Origin: Candidatus Omnitrophota bacterium
GTDB taxonomy: Bacteria; Omnitrophota; Gorgyraeia; Gygaellales; Profunditerraquicolaceae
Assembly: GCA_028714055.1 (NCBI GenBank)
Contig: JAQTNB010000010.1
Span: forward strand, 1 to 12,310
DNA length: 12,310 bases
Direction: 5' to 3'
Position numbers and translations under genes: made by a program. The notes under the pieces were generated by a model that had not been told where the DNA came from, ran no database searches, and was given only the letters and a program-made list of their open reading frames with translations. Below are positions 5,505-12,310 of the stretch, one piece after another; within the stretch, counting starts at the first letter, position 1; the number at the start of each line of letters is the position of its first letter.

Positions 5505-7745
5505 ATGGGAAATAAGGCGCGCATCTTTATTATCGGGGCCAGCGGCATCATCGCCCAGATCGTGGTTTTCCGGGAACTGCTGGTCAGTTTCTACGGGAAT
5601 GAGCTTACGCTGGGGATAATCCTGGCCGGCTGGATCGCCGCGGAATTATCGGGGGCGTTCATTTTTGGAAAGGCGGCGGACAGGATAAAAGAAAAAGCCG
5701 CCTCCTTCATCGCGCTGCAGGCGGCCTACATTACGGGCTTTTTTCTCTCGTTGTATGCGGCCAGGGGTTTAAAAAGCCTTTTTTCCCTTACCGCCGGGGA
5801 AGGGGCAGGGGTAGGCCTGGTTCTTGCGGTATCGCTGCTGGCAATGCTTCCTGTCGGCCTCTCGCACGGAGCGCTCTTTGCGTGCGCCTGTTCCTGGCGG
5901 GAGAGGATACCCTCGGTCTATGTTTGGGAAACTATCGGGACTATCGCCGGCAGCATCATCCTGACATACCTTTTTCTTCCCCGGTTAAGCTCGTTTCAGA
6001 TATTCTTTCTTGTTTCGCTGGCCAACCTTGCCGTTTGCATGGTTGCCCTGCGAGGCGCCAGGAGATCATGGTCAGGTTATGGTGCGGTTTTTTGCCTTAT
6101 TTTTTCCTCCCTGCTTGTTTTTTACGCCGCCACCGGGATACCCCACGGCAGGTTATTAAAGATCCAGTGGCCGGACACGGACCTGCGGGAATACTATAAT
6201 TCCCCTTACGGTAACATCGCGGTAGGAGAACGGGAGGGGCAATACACCTTTTTTTACAACGGCCTGCCGGTGCTCAGCGCCCCCGGCCCGGATGAATTTT
6301 TTATCCAGGAACAGGCGCATCTTCCGCTTTTATTCCATCCGTATCCGCGCGATATACTGGTCATAGGAGGGGGCGCCGGGGGGCTGCTTTACGAAGCAGG
6401 CAGGCATCCGCTTAGAACGATCGCCTATGCCGAGCCCGATCCCTTCCTGATAGAGGTTTTTCGCCGGCATGCCGCGGGAGCCATAGAAAAAGAGCTGAGC
6501 GATCCGCGGGTGCGCATCGTCGGAACCGACGCGAGGTATTTTTTGCGCGCCAACGCAAAGGCATTCGATGTCGTCCTGATCAATTGCGGCGCTCCATCGG
6601 TGCTTTCCTCAAACAGGTTTTTTACCGAAGAATTCTTCCGCCTCGCCCGGATGAGCCTGAAACCTTCCGGGCTGCTCGCATTTTCCCTTCCCGGGTCTCC
6701 CGCGTACCTGAGCAGCGAGCTGCGGGATTTGAACGCCTGTATTTCAAATGCGCTCAGGCGCGTCTTTGCGTATGTGCGCGTCTTGCCTGCAGAGCGCAAC
6801 ATCTTCATAGCCTCCGATGACCAGCAGGTCCTTACGGCCGACGCTTTGCTCATCGAAAAACGGATGCAGGTGCGGCCGGTGAGCATCCCTCTTTTTACCG
6901 CCGCCTATCTTGAGCACCGTTTTCATCCGTCGCATCTGGGCCGCTACAATACGCTTATGGAAAAAGCAACCGGCATCATAAACCGCGATGCCAGGCCTTA
7001 TGCGGTATTTTCGGCCCTGCTCTGGTGGAACTCTAAATTCTCGCCGTCTTGGAAAAAAGTGCTTGAAGCCTGCGGGAACCTGCGGTTTGCATGGCTGCTT
7101 TTCTTTTCGGCCGCGGCAGTATTGCTATTGTACCCGGTGCTGCGCCTGCACCCGGCGCCTCAGCGGTTCGCTATCGGGTATAGCGTTGCGACAGGCGGCT
7201 TTTTCGGCATGCTTATCGATCTGGCCCTGATCTTCGTTTATCAGACAGGCTCCGGGTATCTTTACCGTGATATGGGGGTCCTGGTAAGCACATTCATGGC
7301 GGGGATTGCCGTAGGCGGCATTATCGGAGGCAGTAGGCTTAAAAATGCGGCAGCGAAGATAAAACTGCTTATAGGCAGTGAATTCATTTCCGTCTTGTTG
7401 TGCTTGATCATCGGGCTTCTTGCCGGTATCCCGGGCTCCGCGATCCACCGGGGTTTCCTGCTTTTGCTGCCTTTATTATTTGCCGCAGGCCTCTGCACCG
7501 GCATCCCTTTTTCACTGGCGTCCGGGATTTTTCTTACGCAAACCGAAGGCCCCGGCAGGGTGGCCGGGTTTCTTTATTCCCTGGACCTCCTGGGTTCCTG
7601 GGTTGCCGGGATGACAGCCGGGATATTTTTGCTTCCCGTTTTCGGGATCGGGAATGCCTGCCTGCTTGCCGCTTTATGCAAGGCAGGGAGCCTGGGGCTG
7701 CTTGTCCTGTTTTATTCGAAATTTGCTTCGCAAGCTTCGGGGTGA
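5505..7745 (+). CDS. Membrane-embedded spermidine-synthase-like fusion protein
   Basis: This 746-residue protein has about six or seven membrane helices (residues 5-210), a soluble spermidine-synthase-like domain (about 225-500) and about six more helices (527-738). The N-terminal QIVVFRELLVSFYGNEL and the NRDARPY segment (493-499) are typical of the 'fused MFS/spermidine synthase' family. The soluble part has a SAM/dcSAM Rossmann motif, DILVIGGGAGG (283-293), an acidic strand end AEPDP (309-313) and NRFFTEEFF (370-378). The catalytic Asp of true aminopropyltransferases (D-x-x-D-P) is replaced by NCGAP (360-364), so polyamine synthesis is doubtful. A membrane-coupled methyl- or aminopropyl-type transferase is possible, and the role is unknown. 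ATG 5505 is the only usable start: an in-frame stop lies at 5484 and the next candidate, GTG 5562, cuts into the first helix. No Shine-Dalgarno is visible. The C-terminal SKFASQASG is encoded by a palindromic element. Confidence 0.85.
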   Translation: MGNKARIFIIGASGIIAQIVVFRELLVSFYGNELTLGIILAGWIAAELSGAFIFGKAADRIKEKAASFIALQAAYITGFFLSLYAARGLKSLFSLTAGEGAGVGLVLAVSLLAMLPVGLSHGALFACACSWRERIPSVYVWETIGTIAGSIILTYLFLPRLSSFQIFFLVSLANLAVCMVALRGARRSWSGYGAVFCLIFSSLLVFYAATGIPHGRLLKIQWPDTDLREYYNSPYGNIAVGEREGQYTFFYNGLPVLSAPGPDEFFIQEQAHLPLLFHPYPRDILVIGGGAGGLLYEAGRHPLRTIAYAEPDPFLIEVFRRHAAGAIEKELSDPRVRIVGTDARYFLRANAKAFDVVLINCGAPSVLSSNRFFTEEFFRLARMSLKPSGLLAFSLPGSPAYLSSELRDLNACISNALRRVFAYVRVLPAERNIFIASDDQQVLTADALLIEKRMQVRPVSIPLFTAAYLEHRFHPSHLGRYNTLMEKATGIINRDARPYAVFSALLWWNSKFSPSWKKVLEACGNLRFAWLLFFSAAAVLLLYPVLRLHPAPQRFAIGYSVATGGFFGMLIDLALIFVYQTGSGYLYRDMGVLVSTFMAGIAVGGIIGGSRLKNAAAKIKLLIGSEFISVLLCLIIGLLAGIPGSAIHRGFLLLLPLLFAAGLCTGIPFSLASGIFLTQTEGPGRVAGFLYSLDLLGSWVAGMTAGIFLLPVFGIGNACLLAALCKAGSLGLLVLFYSKFASQASG

Positions 7746-7775
7746 ATTTTTTGCTACGCAAAAAATTCAAGCGAA
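7736..7775. repeat. Perfect AT-rich hairpin over a stop codon, possible dispersed palindrome
   Basis: TGAATTTTTTGC (7743-7754) pairs perfectly with GCAAAAAATTCA (7758-7769) around the 3-nt loop TAC. After a small internal loop (GGG against AG), TTCG (7736-7739) pairs with CGAA (7772-7775). The stem starts with the TGA stop of the upstream gene and ends 7 nt before the pgk -35 box. Its stem is AT-rich and lacks a clean T-tract, so a normal intrinsic terminator is unlikely. The shape resembles small dispersed palindromic elements, but only one copy is seen here. Confidence 0.6.
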
Positions 7776-7782
7776 AAATCTT

Positions 7783-7811
7783 TTGACAGACGGGCTTATT
7801 TACTATATATT
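7783..7811 (+). promoter_or_regulatory. Sigma-70-type promoter of the pgk operon
   Basis: A perfect -35 box TTGACA (7783-7788) and a five-of-six -10 box TATATT (7806-7811) are separated by the optimal 17 nt. The expected start near 7818 gives a leader of about 24 nt carrying the Shine-Dalgarno sequence. It is the best promoter in the window, as expected for a glycolytic and secretion housekeeping operon. Confidence 0.88.
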
Positions 7812-7826
7812 AATGCTTTGTTTATT

Positions 7827-7834
7827 AAGGAGGT
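7827..7834 (+). promoter_or_regulatory. Strong Shine-Dalgarno of pgk
   Basis: AAGGAGGT is a full-length anti-Shine-Dalgarno match 7 nt before ATG 7842. It fixes the pgk start there rather than at the in-frame TTG 7818, which lies upstream of the site and close to the predicted transcript start. Confidence 0.9.
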
Positions 7835-7841
7835 TACAGTA

Positions 7842-9023
7842 ATGGCGAAGCTTACCGTAAAAGACATAGATCTCAAGGACAAGAAGATCCTGATGCGCGC
7901 TGATTTTAACGTTCCGCAGGATGCCGGCCTTGCGATTACCGATGATACCCGCATACGGGCTACCTTGCCGACCATACAATATATCCTTCAGCAGAAGCCC
8001 GCAAAGCTCATACTGATGAGCCATCTGGGCAGGCCTGACGGTAAGGTAGTGGCTAAATACAGCCTCAAGCCCGTAGCAGAGCGCCTTCAGAAGCTCCTGG
8101 GTGAACCGGTAGGTTTCCTCCCGGACTGTTCCGGAGAGGGGGTCGCAAAACAGGTCGCCTCTGGCGCCGAACGGGTCATCCTGCTTGAGAACCTGCGTTT
8201 TCATCCCGAAGAAGAAGCCAATAACCCCGCATTTGCCAAATCGCTTGCTTCACTGGGGGATATTTATGTCAACGATGCCTTTGGCACTGCCCACCGCGCG
8301 CATGCCTCAACCGAAGGGGTAGCGCATTACCTGAAGGCTGCGGCCGGATTCCTGCTCGGCAAAGAGATCGAATATCTCGGTAATGCCGTGAAAAACCCGA
8401 AAAGGCCTTTTGTGGTGATCCTCGGAGGAGCAAAGGTTTCCGATAAAATAGGGGTAATAGACAACCTGCTTCCCCAATGCGACGCCATAATCATCGGCGG
8501 AGGCATGGCATATACCTTTCTTAAGGCCCAGGGGAAACAGATCGGGGCCTCAAAACTGGAAACGGAAAAGCTTGAGGTGGCAAAAGCATTGCTTGAGAAG
8601 GCAAAAGACCTTAAGAAAGAGATCGTTTTGCCGATCGACCATCTTGTCGTCGAAAAGATCGACCCTCAGGCAAAGACAGAGACCGTCGGTGAAGAGATCC
8701 CAGAGGGCAAGATCGCCGTTGATGTGGGGCCAAAGACCATTCAACTTTTTGAGGATACGCTTCAGTCCGCCAAGACAATAGTCTGGAACGGGCCGTTAGG
8801 CATATTTGAAATGGACGCCTTTGCCAACGGCACGAAAAAAATCGCGGAGTTCATTTCCACCCTTGGCGCGGCCACGATCATCGGCGGCGGGGACACTGCC
8901 GCAGCAATCGCAAAGTTCAAGCTGGAAGAGAAGATGACCCACATTTCAACCGGAGGAGGCGCAAGCCTTGAGTTCCTTGAAGGGAAGCTCCTTCCCGGCA
9001 TAGCGGCATTGGCGGAGAAATAA
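7842..9023 (+). CDS. pgk: Phosphoglycerate kinase
   Basis: The cytoplasmic glycolytic enzyme interconverts 1,3-bisphosphoglycerate + ADP and 3-phosphoglycerate + ATP. The 393 residues span both lobes at the usual bacterial length. In the N-terminal substrate lobe are RADFNVP (19-25), SHLGRPDG (60-67), ENLRFHPEE (116-124) and VNDAFGTAHRAHAST (143-157). The nucleotide lobe has LGGAKVSDKIGVI (194-206), IIGGGMAYTFL (217-227), WNGPLGIFE (315-323), GGGDTAAAI (348-356) and HISTGGGASLEFLEG (367-381). All expected key residues appear present, so it should be active. It is first in an operon with tpiA and secG, with its own promoter and a strong ribosome-binding site. Its TAA overlaps the tpiA ATG by 1 nt (TAATG), indicating translational coupling. 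No gap gene precedes it, unlike the common gap-pgk-tpiA order. Confidence 0.98.
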   Translation: MAKLTVKDIDLKDKKILMRADFNVPQDAGLAITDDTRIRATLPTIQYILQQKPAKLILMSHLGRPDGKVVAKYSLKPVAERLQKLLGEPVGFLPDCSGEGVAKQVASGAERVILLENLRFHPEEEANNPAFAKSLASLGDIYVNDAFGTAHRAHASTEGVAHYLKAAAGFLLGKEIEYLGNAVKNPKRPFVVILGGAKVSDKIGVIDNLLPQCDAIIIGGGMAYTFLKAQGKQIGASKLETEKLEVAKALLEKAKDLKKEIVLPIDHLVVEKIDPQAKTETVGEEIPEGKIAVDVGPKTIQLFEDTLQSAKTIVWNGPLGIFEMDAFANGTKKIAEFISTLGAATIIGGGDTAAAIAKFKLEEKMTHISTGGGASLEFLEGKLLPGIAALAEK

Positions 9024-9796
9024 TGCGCAAGACCATTATCGCCGGAAACTGGAAGATGTATAAGACCATTACCGAGGCCATCGAGCTTGCCAACGGCCTC
9101 AAGCGCGAGCTCTTCGAGCTTGATCTCCAGCGTATCGAAGCGGTGCTGTGCCCTCCGTATACGGCGCTCAGCGAAGTGTCGGAGGTCATTACGGACTCTA
9201 CCATTCAGCTCGGCGCGCAGGATGTCTTTTGGCTGGATGAAGGCGCCTTTACCGGAGAAGTCTCGCCCAAGATGCTCAAGGATTGCGGGTGCGGCTTTGT
9301 GATCATCGGGCACTCAGAACGCAGGCAGTATTTTGCGGAGACCAACGATACGGTGAACAAAAAGATCAAGGCCGCGCTTAAGCACGGCCTTACCCCGATC
9401 GTATGCGTGGGTGAGACCCTCGCCGAGCGCGAGGGAGGAAAGACCTTCTCGGTATTGGAGGACCATGTACGCAACGGCCTGAAAGAGATCGATGGAGAGG
9501 ATTTTGCCAAGATCGTGGTCGCCTATGAGCCGGTTTGGGCGATCGGGACCGGAAAGACCGCTACCCCCGCGCAGGCCCAGGAGGCGCACAAATATATAAG
9601 GGAAACGCTCAGCGCGATGTTCGGAGCAGACCTTGCTCAGGGCTGCCGCATCCAATACGGCGGGAGCGTTAAACCCGAAAACACAAGAGAACTCATGATC
9701 CAGCCGGACGTGGACGGCGCGCTTGTCGGAGGGGCAAGCCTGAGCGTGCAGTCTTTCGCGGCGATCGTACGAACAGCGGCTGAGGTGAAAAAATGA
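9023..9796 (+). CDS. tpiA: Triosephosphate isomerase
   Basis: This enzyme interconverts dihydroxyacetone phosphate and glyceraldehyde 3-phosphate in the cytoplasm. The 257-residue product is of standard length for the TIM barrel. It contains GNWKMYKT (8-15, with Asn9 and Lys11), GHSERRQYF (96-104, catalytic His97), AYEPVWAIGTGKTATP (167-182, catalytic Glu169 and the flexible loop 6), YGGSVKPEN near 212-220 and GALVGGASL near 231-239, the last two forming the phosphate grip. It appears fully functional. GGAG (9014-9017) within the end of pgk is 5 nt upstream of the ATG, and the ATG overlaps the pgk stop by 1 nt. Its own stop overlaps the secG start (ATGA), so the three genes are tightly coupled. 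Confidence 0.98.
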   Translation: MRKTIIAGNWKMYKTITEAIELANGLKRELFELDLQRIEAVLCPPYTALSEVSEVITDSTIQLGAQDVFWLDEGAFTGEVSPKMLKDCGCGFVIIGHSERRQYFAETNDTVNKKIKAALKHGLTPIVCVGETLAEREGGKTFSVLEDHVRNGLKEIDGEDFAKIVVAYEPVWAIGTGKTATPAQAQEAHKYIRETLSAMFGADLAQGCRIQYGGSVKPENTRELMIQPDVDGALVGGASLSVQSFAAIVRTAAEVKK

Positions 9797-10161
9797 CGGC
9801 ATTCATTATCGCGGTCCATGTGATCGCATGCGTTCTTCTTCTGGTCATCATTTTGATACAGGCGGGCAGGGGCGGAGGGCTGGTTGACAGCTTTTCGAGC
9901 GTCGAATCGATGTTCGGGACCAAGACCAATGCTCTGCTTACCCGCGCGACCAGTATCTTATCAGTAGTCTTTTTTCTCACCTGTTTAAGCCTGGCATTGT
10001 TGTCCGCGCGCCAGAACAGGTCTTTGATGCGCACGATCGAGGCCGAACAGCCCGCGGCTGCGGCAGAAGCAGGGGTCCTCGATACCCAGGCGCACCCCGC
10101 GGATTCGGTCGCCGTTGATACGGCGCAGGAACCTGTGCAGCAGCAGCCTCAGCCGCAATGA
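9793..10161 (+). CDS. secG: Preprotein translocase subunit SecG
   Basis: The 122-residue protein has the two-helix SecG layout: helix 1 (about 4-23), the conserved cytoplasmic QAGRGGGL (23-30) followed by a Ser- and Phe-containing loop with MFG (40-42), and helix 2 (about 51-70). SecG helps SecA-driven protein export as a small subunit of the SecYEG channel in the cytoplasmic membrane. A low-complexity tail rich in Ala, Gln and Pro (about 84-122, ending QQQPQPQ) makes it longer than the roughly 75-residue minimal form; such variable tails are common in the family. It overlaps tpiA by 4 nt and has GAGGTG (9782-9787) 5 nt before its ATG. Placing secG after tpiA is a conserved bacterial gene order with no obvious functional link. 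Confidence 0.93.
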   Translation: MTAFIIAVHVIACVLLLVIILIQAGRGGGLVDSFSSVESMFGTKTNALLTRATSILSVVFFLTCLSLALLSARQNRSLMRTIEAEQPAAAAEAGVLDTQAHPADSVAVDTAQEPVQQQPQPQ

Positions 10162-10168
10162 TAGCGTA

Positions 10169-11806
10169 ATGACTTGCCGTAAAGCGCAAGCGAGGAGAAA
10201 GGTTTTAAAACCGCTGTTTTCCGCAGCGGTTTTTTTTATGCTCTGCGCCCCCTCTTTATCGTGCGCCAAAGATTACGGCGATGCCTTCGTGACCGGCTCT
10301 ATTGCCGACGCGCGCACGCTCCTTCCCATGCTTGCTTCGGATAGTGCCTCAAGCGCTATCTGTTCGATGATCTTCAACGGCCTGGTAAAATACGACAAGG
10401 ACCTCAATCTGACCGGCGATCTGGCTGAGCGTTGGGAAATCAAAGAAGGCGGGACGGTGATCGTTTTTCATCTGCGTAGAGACGCGGTATGGCACGACGG
10501 TACGCCTTTTACTTCCCGCGACGTTGAATTTACCTATCGCTGCCTCATCGATCCTTCGGTAAAGACACCGTATTCGGGTGATTTCGAGCGCATTCAATCC
10601 CTTGAAGCCATCGATGAACATACCGTAAAAGTGACCTATAAAGAGCCTTTCGCGCCGGCGCTTTCAAGCTGGGGGATGCCCGTCGTGCCGCGGCATAAGC
10701 TCCAGGGGCAGGACCTCAACACGAGCCTTTTTCAGAGAGAACCGGTCGGCACGGGCCCGTATCGTTTTTCAAAATGGGTGACTCAACAGAAGATCGAACT
10801 TACCTCTTTCCCCGGTTATTTTGAGGGAAGGCCGTATCTTGACCGTTATATTACCCGGGTCATTCCGGATGAGTCCACGATGTTCCTGGAGCTTAAGGTC
10901 CAGGGCCTGGATTCAGCGGGTTTAACTCCCTTGCAATACAAGCGCCAGACAGATACCCGTTTCTTCCGGGATTCCTATACGAAGTTCAGGCTGCCGAGTT
11001 TTACCTATGTTTATCTGGGATACAATCTTCTGGACGAGAAGTTTGCCGACGCGCGCGTCAGGCGCGCCCTGAACCTGGCGGTCGATAAAAATGAATTGAT
11101 CGCGATCGTGCTTTTGGGGATGGGAGAGCCTTCCAGCGGCCCTTTTGTGCCGCAGTCCTGGGCTTTTAACCCCGGGGTCAAGCCGGCTGCCTTTGCGCCG
11201 AAAGAGGCGCAGCGCCTTCTTCATGAAGCAGGCTGGCTTGACAGCGATAACGACGGCTGGCTTGACCGTAAAGGCAAAATATTCGAGTTTACCATTGCCA
11301 CCAACCAGGGCAACGAAGAACGTATTAAATGCGCCCAGGTCATCCAGCGCAGGCTTAAAGATATAGGTATCAGGGTAAAGATCAAGGTCGTGGAGTGGAG
11401 CGTCTTTGTAAGCGATTTCATAAACGCGCGGAATTTCGAAGCAGTGCTTTTGGGATGGTCCCTGCCGCGCGAGCCGGATAATTTTGATATCTGGCACTCC
11501 TCAAAAACAAGGCCGGGGGAGTTCAATTTCGTAGGATACGCGAACCCCCGGGTGGACGAACTGCTGTTGAAGGCACGCAGGACTTTTGACGAAAAAGAGC
11601 GCGCGGGTTATTATCATGAGATACACCGCATCATTTATGACGAGCAGCCGTATATGTTCCTTTTCGTGCCCGACAGCCTTTCGGCCCTGCATAAGAGGTT
11701 CAGGGAGGTCGTGCCGGCGAATGCCGGGATCGGCTATAATTTTATCGAATGGTGGGTACCGCGCGATGAACAACGTTATCGCGCCCGTATCGAGGCCGCG
11801 CCATGA
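10169..11806 (+). CDS. ABC transporter solute-binding protein, family 5 (oligopeptide type)
   Basis: This 545-residue protein is an extracytoplasmic SBP_bac_5 receptor that would deliver peptides or similar ligands to the permease encoded next. ATG 10169 gives a signal peptide with a basic start (RKAQARRK) and a hydrophobic core (about 14-30), then SCA-KD as a likely signal peptidase I site after residue 33. A classical lipobox is not seen. Family features are ERWEIKEGG (87-95), WHDGTPFTSRDVEFTY (108-123), GTGPYRFSKW (194-203), RVRRALNLAVDKNEL (296-310) and a Ca-binding-like loop DSDNDGWLD (358-366). No Shine-Dalgarno precedes ATG 10169. GAGGAG at 10192-10197 has no canonical start after it at usual spacing. 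A TTG at 10115 would only add residues overlapping secG. A perfect terminator-like hairpin lies inside the signal-peptide codons. The stop overlaps the permease ATG by 4 nt. Family is sure; ligand is unknown. Confidence 0.9.
   Translation: MTCRKAQARRKVLKPLFSAAVFFMLCAPSLSCAKDYGDAFVTGSIADARTLLPMLASDSASSAICSMIFNGLVKYDKDLNLTGDLAERWEIKEGGTVIVFHLRRDAVWHDGTPFTSRDVEFTYRCLIDPSVKTPYSGDFERIQSLEAIDEHTVKVTYKEPFAPALSSWGMPVVPRHKLQGQDLNTSLFQREPVGTGPYRFSKWVTQQKIELTSFPGYFEGRPYLDRYITRVIPDESTMFLELKVQGLDSAGLTPLQYKRQTDTRFFRDSYTKFRLPSFTYVYLGYNLLDEKFADARVRRALNLAVDKNELIAIVLLGMGEPSSGPFVPQSWAFNPGVKPAAFAPKEAQRLLHEAGWLDSDNDGWLDRKGKIFEFTIATNQGNEERIKCAQVIQRRLKDIGIRVKIKVVEWSVFVSDFINARNFEAVLLGWSLPREPDNFDIWHSSKTRPGEFNFVGYANPRVDELLLKARRTFDEKERAGYYHEIHRIIYDEQPYMFLFVPDSLSALHKRFREVVPANAGIGYNFIEWWVPRDEQRYRARIEAAP
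10207..10237 (+). terminator. Intrinsic terminator-like hairpin inside signal-peptide codons
   Basis: AAAACCGCTG (10207-10216) pairs perfectly with CAGCGGTTTT (10224-10233) around a 7-nt loop, with eight T residues in all (10230-10237). It lies 45 nt after the secG stop, where the pgk-tpiA-secG operon should end, and is the only terminator-like structure there. It is also within the solute-binding protein frame, encoding about residues 13-23. ATG 10238 (Met24) follows the T-tract directly. Confidence 0.72.
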
Positions 11807-12310
11807 CAACGTATCTTTTACGCAGGCTTCTGGGGATCATCCCTTTGCTTTTGGGTATTACGGTCATCAGCTTTGCGGTAGTCCGCCTTGCGCCGGGAGA
11901 ACCGGTGTCAATAGAATCCTCGCTTAACCCGCGCATCTCTCCCGAGGTCCGCCAGCGCCTGATCGCGGCCTATGACCTGGATAAGCCGCTGCACGTCCAG
12001 TACGCCCGGTGGCTCAACAGGTTCATCCGTTTTGATTTCGGAAGGTCGTTTTCCGATTCGCGCCCCGTTGCCGAAAAGATCATTGAAAGGCTTCCCCTGA
12101 CCGTCGGCATCAATGCCTTATCTTTGGCGCTCATCCTTTGTATCGGGATCCCCCTGGGGGTCCGCTGCGCCCTGAAAGAAGGGAAGGCCTTTGATAAAAT
12201 AACGACGGTGCTGGTGTTCGCGGGCTTTGCAATCCCTTCATTCTGGCTTGCGCTTTTATTGATGAACCTGTTTGGCATACAACTGGGGTGGGTCCCGATC
12301 TCGGGCGTTG
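11803..12310 (+). CDS. ABC transporter permease, DppB/OppB type, 3' truncated
   Basis: The frame stays open to the right window edge; 169 residues of an expected 300 to 330 are present. The N-terminus (YLLRRLLGIIPLLLGITVIS, 4-23) is the typical first helix, followed by VRLAPGEPV (27-35), AYDLDKPLHVQYARWL (56-71) and RFDFGRSFSDSRPV (76-89), the periplasmic domain hallmarks of the peptide/nickel permease subfamily. The core begins with ERLPLTVGINALSLAL (95-110) and reaches FAIPSFWLALLL (142-153) and LGWVPISG (161-168). The EAA loop that contacts the ATPase lies beyond the edge. It would form the inner-membrane channel with a DppC-like partner and take substrate from the binding protein. ATG 11803 overlaps the previous stop (ATGA), with GAGG 7 nt upstream. 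A second permease and ATPases are expected beyond the window. Confidence 0.93.
   Translation, partial: MTTYLLRRLLGIIPLLLGITVISFAVVRLAPGEPVSIESSLNPRISPEVRQRLIAAYDLDKPLHVQYARWLNRFIRFDFGRSFSDSRPVAEKIIERLPLTVGINALSLALILCIGIPLGVRCALKEGKAFDKITTVLVFAGFAIPSFWLALLLMNLFGIQLGWVPISGV

Noticed and set aside
6425..6886. 153-codon open frame on the minus strand
   Set aside because: It is inside the spermidine-synthase-like domain of the sense gene and has no supporting start signals or motifs.
8762..9313. 183-codon open frame on the minus strand across the pgk-tpiA junction
   Set aside because: Both sense genes are unmistakable at every motif; the antisense product shows no family features.
10115..10168. 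Upstream TTG start for the solute-binding protein
   Set aside because: It would overlap the 3' end of secG and place polar residues before a signal peptide that is already complete from ATG 10169.
11239..11268. DSDNDGWLD loop as a separate calcium-binding (EF-hand or dockerin) domain
   Set aside because: A D-x-D-x-D-G-type loop at this position is a common feature of family-5 solute-binding proteins, so it is a local feature, not an added domain.
10922..11497. 191-codon open frame on the minus strand
   Set aside because: It lies wholly inside the clearly conserved solute-binding protein gene. It shows no recognisable domain and is explained by codon composition of the opposite strand.

Overview
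The window is about 12.3 kb of bacterial chromosome with every recognisable gene on the + strand and almost no non-coding space. Base composition looks balanced (roughly half G+C by eye). The gene families and gene order (an undecaprenyl-phosphate-dependent polysaccharide block, a membrane-embedded spermidine-synthase-like protein, pgk-tpiA-secG, then an oligopeptide-type ABC transporter) suggest an uncultured, probably diderm bacterium. Candidatus Omnitrophota or a relative is my best guess. That is inference from gene content and style, not a phylogeny.

Region 1 (1-5504) is a cell-surface polysaccharide block. It holds a 5'-truncated polytopic membrane glycosyltransferase-like protein (to 848), a WecG/TagA/CpsF (GT26) glycosyltransferase (856-1623), a polyprenyl-phosphate sugar-1-phosphate transferase that would start a lipid-linked glycan (1643-3037), a second GT-C/GT39-like membrane protein (3038-4195) and a Wzy/WaaL-type polymerase or ligase (4256-5452). 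A strong intrinsic terminator (5474-5504) closes the block. Two internal promoters share the extended -10 pattern TGTGnTATAAT. One is so close to its gene that the transcript would be leaderless.

Region 2 (5505-7745) encodes one 746-residue protein: membrane bundle, spermidine-synthase-like Rossmann domain, membrane bundle. Its ATG lies right against the preceding terminator and has no ribosome-binding site. A perfect hairpin spans its stop codon.

Region 3 (7783-10237) is the pgk-tpiA-secG operon. It has a near-consensus sigma-70 promoter, a strong Shine-Dalgarno before pgk, and 1-nt and 4-nt gene overlaps. The terminator expected to end it (10207-10237) lies inside the signal-peptide codons of the next gene. 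Region 4 (10169-12310) is a family-5 solute-binding protein and a DppB/OppB-type permease that is cut by the window edge and overlaps it by 4 nt.

The protein families are all known, and I see no clearly new multi-gene system. The unusual signals concern gene expression: a probable AUA start codon, a leaderless promoter, and two intrinsic terminators that butt onto or lie inside the next gene's start. I found no tRNA, rRNA, CRISPR array, transposase or attachment site. No gene-free stretch exceeds 100 bases.
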